Positions 57,798 to 64,000 of a stretch of DNA of 64,000 nt are shown piece after piece. This DNA is from an uncultured Prevotella sp. (GTDB lineage: Bacteria; Bacteroidota; Bacteroidia; Bacteroidales; Bacteroidaceae): contig CABUXJ010000002.1 of NCBI GenBank assembly GCA_902495455.1, positions 1 through 64,000 of the forward strand, read 5' to 3'. Both the position numbers and the translations under genes were made by a program. The notes under the pieces are model-generated. The model did not search any database. It had not been told where the DNA came from and was given only the letters and a program-made list of their open reading frames with translations. The first letter of the stretch is position 1, and every line of letters starts with the position of its first letter.

Positions 57798-59774
57798 ATG
57801 AATCATCGACTACTGACTTGCTCCATCGCGTTGGCCGCCGTTACGGCGTCGTTTGCGCAGACGCACGTGATGGACGTGAACACCAAGAAGGCCGGGGCCG
57901 TCGTGCAGAACACCATGTACGGCCTGTTCTTTGAAGACATCAACTATGCCGCCGACGGCGGACTATATGGAGAACTGGTCAAAAACCGTTCGTTTGAGTT
58001 CCCTCAGAATTTCATGGGATGGCAGACATTCGGCAACATCGAGCTGAAGGCCGACGGCCCGTTCGAGCGTTGTCCCCACTACGTCGTGCTCTCCGACCCC
58101 GGTCACAACGACCGCCGCTCGGGTCTGGTCAACGAAGGATATTTCGGTATCGGCGTACTCAAGGGTGAGGAATACCGCTTCACGGTGTGGGCGAAGGCCC
58201 CGAAGGGCAGCGGCCGCATCACCGTCCAGCTCATCGACCCCGCCACGATGGGCGAGCGTCAGGAGTTCGCTTCGGTGAAGCTGGAGGTCAAGTCGGCAGA
58301 ATGGAAGAAGTATGAGGTGCGCCTGAAGTCTCCTCTGACGCACAACAAGGCACAGCTGCGCATCTATCTCGACGGCCGCAACGCGGTATGTCTGGAGCAC
58401 GTCAGCCTCTTCCCCGTCAACACGTTCAAGAACCGCGAGAACGGCATGCGCCGCGATCTGGCACAGGCTTTGGCCGACGCCCACCCCGGTGTGTTCCGCT
58501 TCCCCGGAGGATGTATAGTCGAGGGAACCGACCTCGCCACGCGCTATCAGTGGAAAAACTCCATCGGACCGGTGGAGAACCGCCCGCTCAACGGCAACCG
58601 CTGGCAGCACACGTTCACCCACCGCTTCTATCCCGACTACTATCAGAGCTACGGACTGGGCTTCTATGAGTATTTCCTGCTGTCCGAGGACATGGGCGCA
58701 GAGCCTCTGCCGGTGCTCAACGTCGGCATGTCGTGCCAGTTCCAGAACCGCAACAACGAGAAATGGCACGTGCCCGTGAACGAGCTTCATCCCTACATCG
58801 ACGACTGTCTCGACCTCATCGAGTTTGCCAACGGCGACACCACGACGACGTGGGGACGCAAGCGCGCCGAGATGGGCCATCCGGCTCCGTTCAATCTGAA
58901 GCTCATCGGTGTGGGCAACGAGCAGTGGGATACGCTCTACTTCGAGCGTCTCAAACCGTTCGTGAAGGCCATCAAGGCCCGTTATCCCAAGATACGGATT
59001 GTCGGAACGAGCGGTCCTGACTCTGAAGGCAAGATGTTTGAGATTGGATGGAAGGCCATGAAGGAGCTGAAGGCAGACCTCGTCGACGAACATTTCTACC
59101 GTCCCGAGAAGTGGTTCTTGGAGAGCGGACTGCGCTACGACAACTACGACCGCAAGGGCCCGAAGGTCTTTGCCGGCGAATATGCCTGCCACGGCAAGGG
59201 CAAGAAGTGGAACCACTATGAGGCTTCCATACTCGAAGCGGCCTTCATGACCGACATGGAGCGCAACGCCGACGTCGTCTGGATGACGGCCTACGCCCCG
59301 TTGTTCGCCCATGTCGAGGGCTGGCAGTGGCGTCCGGACCTGATCTGGTTTGACAATGTGCGGATGTTCAAGTCCGTGAGCTACTATGTGCAGCAGATGT
59401 ATGCCACAAACAAGGGTACGAATGTGCTGCCGCTGACGATGGACGGCAAGCCCGTTGCAGGACAGAAGGGACAGGACGGACTCTTCGCCAGCGCCGTCAC
59501 GGACAAGACCGACGGCACGGTCATCGTCAAGGTCATCAACACCTCCAAGACCGCACAGCCCGTGACGCTCAACCTCAACGGCCTCAAAGGTGCATCTCAG
59601 GCCACCACCATCACGCTGACGCACGACGGAATGGACGACGAGAACACGCTCGACCGGCCCGAAAAGATTGTTCCCCGCGAGGGCACGGTGGGCGTGACAG
59701 GTGACAAGAAGGGCGCTGTCATCAACGACAATCTGCCTCCGATGACCTTCCGTATATATAAGGTGAAGAAGTGA
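57798..59774 (+). CDS. Secreted GH51-type alpha-L-arabinofuranosidase
   Basis: A 658-residue protein with a signal peptide (ending ASFAQT, about 16-22). It has a carbohydrate-binding-like segment at about 90-205, then the GH51 barrel. The acid/base is E375 in GVGNEQW and the nucleophile E461 in VFAGEYACH. Early family motifs are GLFFEDINYAADGGLYGELVKNRSFEF and FRFPGGCIVEG. A C-terminal beta domain completes it. It removes terminal arabinofuranose from arabinan or arabinoxylan. The MFS sugar porter downstream on the same strand could take up the released pentose. Confidence 0.92.
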   Translation: MNHRLLTCSIALAAVTASFAQTHVMDVNTKKAGAVVQNTMYGLFFEDINYAADGGLYGELVKNRSFEFPQNFMGWQTFGNIELKADGPFERCPHYVVLSDPGHNDRRSGLVNEGYFGIGVLKGEEYRFTVWAKAPKGSGRITVQLIDPATMGERQEFASVKLEVKSAEWKKYEVRLKSPLTHNKAQLRIYLDGRNAVCLEHVSLFPVNTFKNRENGMRRDLAQALADAHPGVFRFPGGCIVEGTDLATRYQWKNSIGPVENRPLNGNRWQHTFTHRFYPDYYQSYGLGFYEYFLLSEDMGAEPLPVLNVGMSCQFQNRNNEKWHVPVNELHPYIDDCLDLIEFANGDTTTTWGRKRAEMGHPAPFNLKLIGVGNEQWDTLYFERLKPFVKAIKARYPKIRIVGTSGPDSEGKMFEIGWKAMKELKADLVDEHFYRPEKWFLESGLRYDNYDRKGPKVFAGEYACHGKGKKWNHYEASILEAAFMTDMERNADVVWMTAYAPLFAHVEGWQWRPDLIWFDNVRMFKSVSYYVQQMYATNKGTNVLPLTMDGKPVAGQKGQDGLFASAVTDKTDGTVIVKVINTSKTAQPVTLNLNGLKGASQATTITLTHDGMDDENTLDRPEKIVPREGTVGVTGDKKGAVINDNLPPMTFRIYKVKK

Positions 59775-59848
59775 CAGACGGTTGCAGCCGGAATGTGGAG
59801 GCAAAGGGAAACACCTCTTTCAAACGTATATATTAGAGTGAAGACCTC

Positions 59849-59884
59849 TTCGTATGGCAGACATCACGGTGGCTGCCATACGAA
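59849..59884. terminator. Hairpin between the GH51 gene and the sugar porter
   Basis: Perfect 12-base arms TTCGTATGGCAG/CTGCCATACGAA (59849-59860 and 59873-59884) with a 12-base loop, 75 bases after the GH51 stop. It has no strong T-run, so it may be a partial terminator or an RNA-stability element between two genes of one unit. Confidence 0.55.
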
Positions 59885-59929
59885 ATCTTTGCGACAAGGC
59901 TGCAAAACAAATTAAAAATAACATAATCA

Positions 59930-61399
59930 ATGGAACAAAATCAGACCGGTAGCAAGTCCTACCTTATTTCAATCGTCATGGTCGCCGTCCTCGGCGGTCT
60001 GCTCTTCGGTTACGACACGGCCGTAATCTCCGGCGCGGAGAAAGGTCTTCAGGCCTTTTTCATCGGCGCGTCAGACTTCACTTACACCGACGGATGGCAC
60101 GGTTTCACCTGTGCCAGCGCGCTCATCGGCTGCATAATCGGTAGCGGCCTGTCGGGTTTTCTCGCATCAAACCTCGGCCGCAAGCGTTCGCTGATTGTCG
60201 CCGGACTGCTTTTCTTTATCTCGGCGCTCGGTTCGATGACTCCCGAATTTCTTTTCTTTGAGCATGGCGTGCCGACAAAGGACCTGCTCGTGATGTTCAA
60301 TGTCTACCGCGTTATCGGCGGTGTGGGCGTCGGTCTGGCTTCGGCCATCTGTCCGATGTACATCGCAGAGGTCGCCCCGTCTAACATCCGCGGTACGCTC
60401 GTGTCGTGGAACCAGTTTGCCATCATCTTCGGTCAGCTGGTTGTCTATTTCGTCAACTTCCTTATCCTCGGTGAGCACACCAATCCCGTCATCGAACAGA
60501 TAGGTCAGGGCGTCAACGCCGTGGCTCCGGGCAGCGACCCTTGGACCATCGCCACCGGATGGCGCTATATGTTCGGAAGTGAGGCCGTGCCCGCAGGACT
60601 GTTTGCCCTGCTCATCTGCTTCGTGCCGGAGACACCGCGTTATCTCGTCATGGTCGGTCAGGACAACAAGGCTTTGAACATCCTCATGCGCATCAACGGT
60701 GCTTCCGCAGGCCGGCAGATACTCGACGACATCCGCAACACCATCACCGAGCGGACCGAGCGCCTCTTCACCTACGGCTGGCTGGTCATCTTTGTCGGCA
60801 TCATGCTCAGCGTCTTCCAGCAGGCTGTGGGTATCAATGCCGTCCTCTACTATGCTCCTCGCATCTTTGCCGACATGGGAATGGACAAGCCTATGGTCCA
60901 GACGGTGATGATGGGAGTGGTCAACATCCTCTTCACGCTTGTGGCTATATTCACCGTTGAGAAGTGGGGACGCAAGCCGCTGCTCATCTACGGTTCCATC
61001 GGAATGGCCATCGGAGCTTTCGGTGTGGCCCTGACGTTCGGCAATCCGTCGCTCGGTCTGGTCACGATGGTCAGCATAATGGTCTACAGTGCTTCGTTCA
61101 TGTTCTCATGGGGACCCATCTGCTGGGTGCTCATCTCCGAGATATTCCCCAACACCATCCGCGGTGCGGCCGTGGCGATAGCTGTCGCTTTCCAGTGGAT
61201 ATTCAACTGGATAGTCAGTTCGAGCTTTGTCCCGATGTTCAATATGCAGACCGACGGTGACCCCAACTTCGGCCACTGGTTCACATACGGGCTCTACGGA
61301 CTCATCTGTGTGGCTGCCGCCGTGTTCGTCTGGCGTCTCGTGCCTGAGACAAAGGGCAAGACCCTGGAGGACATGAGCAAGTTGTGGAAGAAAGACTGA
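59930..61399 (+). CDS. MFS sugar porter (XylE/GalP-like)
   Basis: A 489-residue, 12-helix transporter of the sugar porter family, probably a sugar:proton symporter in the inner membrane. Family signatures are GGLLFGYDTAVISGAEKGL in helix 1, NLGRKRSLI, YIAEVAPSNIRGTLVSWNQ, FQQAVGINAVLYYAPRIF, WGPICWVLISEIFPNTIRG and VPETKGKTLEDM at the C terminus. The QQxxGxN motif in helix 7 is conserved. Its place after the arabinofuranosidase suggests arabinose or xylose uptake. This is inference from context. Confidence 0.93.
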   Translation: MEQNQTGSKSYLISIVMVAVLGGLLFGYDTAVISGAEKGLQAFFIGASDFTYTDGWHGFTCASALIGCIIGSGLSGFLASNLGRKRSLIVAGLLFFISALGSMTPEFLFFEHGVPTKDLLVMFNVYRVIGGVGVGLASAICPMYIAEVAPSNIRGTLVSWNQFAIIFGQLVVYFVNFLILGEHTNPVIEQIGQGVNAVAPGSDPWTIATGWRYMFGSEAVPAGLFALLICFVPETPRYLVMVGQDNKALNILMRINGASAGRQILDDIRNTITERTERLFTYGWLVIFVGIMLSVFQQAVGINAVLYYAPRIFADMGMDKPMVQTVMMGVVNILFTLVAIFTVEKWGRKPLLIYGSIGMAIGAFGVALTFGNPSLGLVTMVSIMVYSASFMFSWGPICWVLISEIFPNTIRGAAVAIAVAFQWIFNWIVSSSFVPMFNMQTDGDPNFGHWFTYGLYGLICVAAAVFVWRLVPETKGKTLEDMSKLWKKD

Positions 61400-61440
61400 C
61401 CCGTAGGGTGGATGTCTCAGGTACGTAAACAAAAGACAAT

Positions 61441-61791
61441 ATGAAGACAATACTGATTGCAGAGGACAACGACAGCAACTACGTGCTGATGACATATATC
61501 CTCAAAAAACATTATAACATCGTGCGGGCGCATGACGGACGCGAGGCCATCGAGATGGCTTCGGACGACAATATCGAACTTGTCCTGATGGATCTGCGCA
61601 TGCCCGTGGTCGACGGACTGGAGGCCACGCGACAGATTAAGGCTTTCCGTCCTGGACTGCCGATAGTCATGCTCACGGCCAATGCTTTCGAAATCGATCG
61701 CGAGAACGCCTTGGCGGCCGGTTGTGATGACTTCCTTGCCAAGCCGGTGAAGAGCGACAAGTGTCTGAGCGTCATCTCAAAGTACATTTGA
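61441..61791 (+). CDS. Stand-alone response regulator receiver
   Basis: A 116-residue CheY-like protein consisting only of a receiver domain. The acidic pocket is in IAEDNDSN (residues 7-11), the phosphorylation site D51 in LVLMDLRMPVVDG, the threonine in MLTANAF and the lysine in FLAKPVK. It lacks any output domain, so it must act through protein contact. No histidine kinase gene is next to it. It ends 2 bases before the ThiF/MoeB-like gene. Confidence 0.93.
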   Translation: MKTILIAEDNDSNYVLMTYILKKHYNIVRAHDGREAIEMASDDNIELVLMDLRMPVVDGLEATRQIKAFRPGLPIVMLTANAFEIDRENALAAGCDDFLAKPVKSDKCLSVISKYI

Positions 61792-61793
61792 GG

Positions 61794-62516
61794 ATGGCTG
61801 ATTTCACGGAAGAGGAGTTGCGCCGATACAATCGTCACATTCTGCTGGAAGAGTGTGGCGTGGCGGGGCAGGAGAAGATACGGCAGGGGCGGGTGCTCGT
61901 TGTGGGAGCCGGCGGACTGGGCTCGCCCGTGCTGATGTATCTGGCTGCCGCCGGGGTCGGCACGATAGGCATCGTCGACGGCGACGTGGTGGATGTCTCC
62001 AATCTCCAGCGGCAGATTGCCCACACCACGGCGGGTGTCGGGACGTCCAAGACGTGTTCGGCGGCGGAGCGGCTGAAAGCTCTCAATCCGCATGTCAGGG
62101 TCGAGGAACACAACTGTTTCCTCACTCCCGACAATATTGACGGAATCATCTCCGGATATGATTTCATAGTGGACGGAACGGACAATTTCGACACCAAACT
62201 GCTCATCAACGACGCTTGTGTGGCGGCCGGAAAGCCTTTCTCGCATGGCGCTCTGCTGCGGTTTGAGGCCCACACGTTCACTCATCTGCCCGGCACGGCC
62301 GACTTTCGGACAATCTTTGGCGACCAACCGCCGGCCGGAGTCGTCCCTCCGGCATCTGAGGCAGGTGTCTTCGGTGCCATTGCCGGTATGTTGGGCACAA
62401 TCCAGGCGGCCGAGGTGCTGAAATATCTGACCGGTATCGGTGAACTGCTGACCGACCAGTTGCTCACGTTCGACGCCAGAACGATGGACTTCCGGAAAAT
62501 TAAAGTGAAGAGTTAA
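61794..62516 (+). CDS. HesA/MoeB/ThiF family E1-like adenylyltransferase, zinc-less variant
   Basis: A 240-residue member of the ubiquitin E1-like family that adenylates the C terminus of small sulfur carriers such as ThiS or MoaD. The ATP-binding loop is VVGAGGLGSPVLMYLAAAGVG and the catalytic aspartate is probably in FIVDGTDNFDTKLLIND. The two CxxC zinc pairs and the cysteine normally before EAGV are all absent (ADFRT, PPASEAGV). The C terminus stops at MDFRKIKVKS, whose last residues are encoded by a family C palindrome. The start at 61794 follows the receiver stop by 2 bases. Thiamine or molybdopterin role is undetermined. Confidence 0.85.
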   Translation: MADFTEEELRRYNRHILLEECGVAGQEKIRQGRVLVVGAGGLGSPVLMYLAAAGVGTIGIVDGDVVDVSNLQRQIAHTTAGVGTSKTCSAAERLKALNPHVRVEEHNCFLTPDNIDGIISGYDFIVDGTDNFDTKLLINDACVAAGKPFSHGALLRFEAHTFTHLPGTADFRTIFGDQPPAGVVPPASEAGVFGAIAGMLGTIQAAEVLKYLTGIGELLTDQLLTFDARTMDFRKIKVKS

Positions 62517-62685
62517 GAATGAAGAACGAGAATTAAAGTGAAGAGTGAAGAATGAAGAACGAAGAATTTGCTGCCGCCTTTCCAACTGTTATTCAATCAA
62601 AGTTGGAAAGGCGGCAGCAAATTCTTCGTTCTTCATTCTTCACTCTTCACTTTAATTCTCGTTCTTCATTCTTAACTCTTCACTT
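62503..62685. repeat. Perfect palindrome, family C, copy 3
   Basis: Arms 62503-62587 and 62601-62685 are perfect 85-base complements with a 13-base loop, GTTATTCAATCAA. It overlaps the last codons of the ThiF/MoeB-like gene and lies between that gene and the convergent ferredoxin gene. Confidence 0.97.
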
Positions 62686-62769
62686 ACTCTCGTTCTTCAC
62701 TTTTTAAAACGCAAGCGCGGATTTACAACTGAGTTGCAAATCCGCGCTGTTTCTTTATGAATATACCAA

Positions 62770-62940
62770 TTATGCCGGCAGGCTGATAGCCTCAGACGGG
62801 CAGACATCAGCGCATGTTCCGCACTCTGTGCAGACTTCGGGATTAATTGAATACTTCTCGCCCTCTGAGATAGCTCCTACGGGGCACTCGTCGATACATG
62901 TACCGCATGCGATACAATCGTCACCTATAACGTAAGCCAT
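62770..62940 (-). CDS. Small 2[4Fe-4S] ferredoxin
   Basis: A 56-residue clostridial-type ferredoxin: MAYVIGDDCIACGTCIDECP at the start and CTECGTCADVCPSEAISLPA at the end. Each half carries CxxCxxCxxxCP, binding two 4Fe-4S clusters. It is a low-potential electron carrier in anaerobic metabolism such as pyruvate:ferredoxin oxidoreductase reactions. It is too short to be picked up by simple length cut-offs. A TACTTTTG promoter box lies 44 bases upstream. Confidence 0.97.
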   Translation of the reverse strand: MAYVIGDDCIACGTCIDECPVGAISEGEKYSINPEVCTECGTCADVCPSEAISLPA

Positions 62941-62983
62941 AATCTTAAATTAGTTTATTAATTAATACCAATAAATTAGTACA

Positions 62984-62991
62984 CAAAAGTA
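62984..62991 (-). promoter_or_regulatory. -7 promoter element of the ferredoxin gene
   Basis: TACTTTTG on the minus strand, 43 bases before the ATG. The stretch from here to 63210 holds no gene I can support. Confidence 0.6.
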
Positions 62992-63210
62992 CGAATTAAA
63001 TCTGATATCTACTCGATTTTGATTGTTTATTTTGATTATTTATACGTTGTCGAAATAAATCAGCGCCGCGGCCGTTTTGCTTCAGCGCGAAGTCGTAAAG
63101 GGCGGATTATGTCGGTGCTTGGCATGAAAAATGCGGAGGGTCGCGTCACGACCTTGCCTTTTGCTCCTCTGTGCCGTTGGGCTGTCGCATGGGGCAGACA
63201 CCGGATGCGT

Positions 63211-63606
63211 GTCATAATAATATCAAGAATTTAACACATGAAAATTGCCCGAAAAAAACGGTGATATGGCCCCAATTTTGACATTCGGCCGCCTTTTTCC
63301 GACCGAAAAAACTCCGTTGTCTTGCCGTAAGGGCCCCGCGGGGTTGCAACGGCGTGCTTATTGTCGTGCAACGAGCACGCCGTCGCAATGCAACGAGCGC
63401 CCCGTTGCAGAGCCGTAAGGCCCTTACGGCATGGAAAAATCTGCGAAAAAGTTGCACACTTTCTGAAAAACCGTCATAACATCTTGATGCTCAGAGGATA
63501 AAAGATGCACGCGCTATTTTGAAGAATTTGAGCCCAAGGGAGGACTTGGTGCAGAATTTATGTTAAAATTGAGACTTTTTGTTGTGATTATTCTGAGTTT
63601 TTAACA
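63211..63606. repeat. Family A composite repeat, copy A3
   Basis: Starts GTCATAATAATATCAAGAAT and ends with TTCTGAGTTTTTAAC. The core (63318-63432) runs from GTCTTGCCGTAAGGGCC to GGCCCTTACGGCA and holds GTGCAACGAGCACGCCGTCG-type units. Both flanks match A2 over long stretches, such as CCAATTTTGACATTCGGCCG and AAAAGATGCACGCGC. It lies between the ferredoxin promoter and porT. Confidence 0.88.
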
Positions 63607-63709
63607 ATTCGCGGTCTAATGTCTCTGTCCGAATCATCTACATCTGCAACTTGCATCTCCGTGGAGGTCAGATATAATAACTTCGCTTTTTCCGCGTTAT
63701 AAATAAGTA

Positions 63710-64000
63710 ATGAGAAAGATTCTGACCATAATGATATTGCTTGCCGCCGTCTGTCGGGCTTCGGCTCAGGAGCGCACGGCGCAACACAAGCCATACATTG
63801 ACCTGCGGCCGTTGCACTTCGGCATACTTGTCGGCATGCACGCGCAGGACATAGAGTTTGAGAATGTCGGCCCGCAGACCGTCACCGACGCCGAGGGCGT
63901 GGAGTCGGTGCAGACCATCTTGTGTGACGCGGACAACTGGAATCCGGGTTTCAGTGTCGGTGTGACGGCCGAGGTGCGTCTCAACGCCAATTTCTCGGCC
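63710..64000 (+). CDS. porT: PorT-like type IX secretion protein (partial, runs off the window)
   Basis: The first 97 residues are visible. A signal peptide ends CRASAQE (about residues 15-21), followed by KPYIDLRPLHFGILVGMHAQDIEFEN. This resembles the start of PorT, an outer-membrane beta-barrel protein of the type IX system. The 3' end lies beyond the window. The assignment rests on this short N-terminal match; another porin-family protein is possible. Confidence 0.7.
   Translation, partial: MRKILTIMILLAAVCRASAQERTAQHKPYIDLRPLHFGILVGMHAQDIEFENVGPQTVTDAEGVESVQTILCDADNWNPGFSVGVTAEVRLNANFSA

Noticed and set aside
63019..63234. Possible small gene before repeat A3
   Set aside because: A 71-codon frame without recognisable features that overlaps the edge of the repeat. 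There is no promoter box and no family match that I know.

Overview
The window reads as a chromosomal segment of a Bacteroidales bacterium, probably a Prevotellaceae-like gut anaerobe. Three observations support this. Promoters match the Bacteroidota -7 consensus TAnnTTTG, sometimes with an upstream TTTG. Type IX secretion genes are present (porQ and a partial porT), together with a C-terminal sorting-like tail on one secreted enzyme. Several gene orders are typical of the phylum (porQ-cmk, purH-mreBCD-mrdA-rodA, holB-ricT-gldH). The genus is an inference. I see no rRNA, CRISPR array, prophage or recognisable transposase.

Layout. 0.2-5 kb: tRNA-Ser(GGA), tatD with a polyprenyl synthase, tonB diverging from porQ-cmk. 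5-16.6 kb: a carbohydrate locus of four secreted enzymes (GH28-, GH35-, BNR- and GH2-type) on the minus strand, facing a plus-strand membrane-bound AraC-type regulator. It suggests degradation of a pectin or arabinogalactan side chain and has no SusC/SusD pair inside the window. 16.8-21.4 kb: an exbB/4-TM protein/exbD/exbD operon, an Lrp-family regulator, and a DUF2975 membrane protein with a small HTH regulator. 21.7-27.1 kb: folA, thyA, ispD, recG. 27.2-33.6 kb: an M23-LysM peptidase, obg, pgeF, a double-M23 protein and a membrane-anchored MutS-like ATPase. 33.7-44.7 kb: an ABC transporter, nadK, pdxJ, a DJ-1 protein, a membrane ferredoxin, adk, hpt, nnr, a DUF4831 protein and fba. 45.6-52.3 kb: a purH gene with only its first domain, then the cell-shape operon mreB-mreC-mreD-mrdA-rodA. 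52.4-56.7 kb: gldH, ricT, holB, metF. 57.8-64 kb: a GH51 arabinofuranosidase with an MFS sugar porter, a lone receiver domain, a ThiF/MoeB-like protein, a small ferredoxin and the start of porT.

The most striking content is repeats. Nearly every long intergenic stretch holds a palindromic or composite repeat, in at least five families. (A) An element of about 390 bp, in three copies, bounded by imperfect direct repeats and carrying a GC-rich core closed by an inverted TTGCCGTAAGGGCC-type end. (B) Another element of about 390-460 bp, in three copies, with different flanks and a related core. (C) Perfect inverted repeats of 48-85 bp built around a GTTGCTGCCGCC/GTTATTCAATC core, all three between convergent genes. 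(D) Palindromes built from GCAAAG-type motifs, with 35-77 bp arms. (E) Short CCCTCCC/GGGAGGG units. Two essential-type genes have repeat sequence inside their reading frames. recG carries four in-frame 42-bp units at its N terminus, and holB carries a palindrome where family members usually have a zinc-binding loop. The ends of gldH and the moeB-like gene also run into family C repeats. I could not find the enzyme that would spread these repeats in this window.
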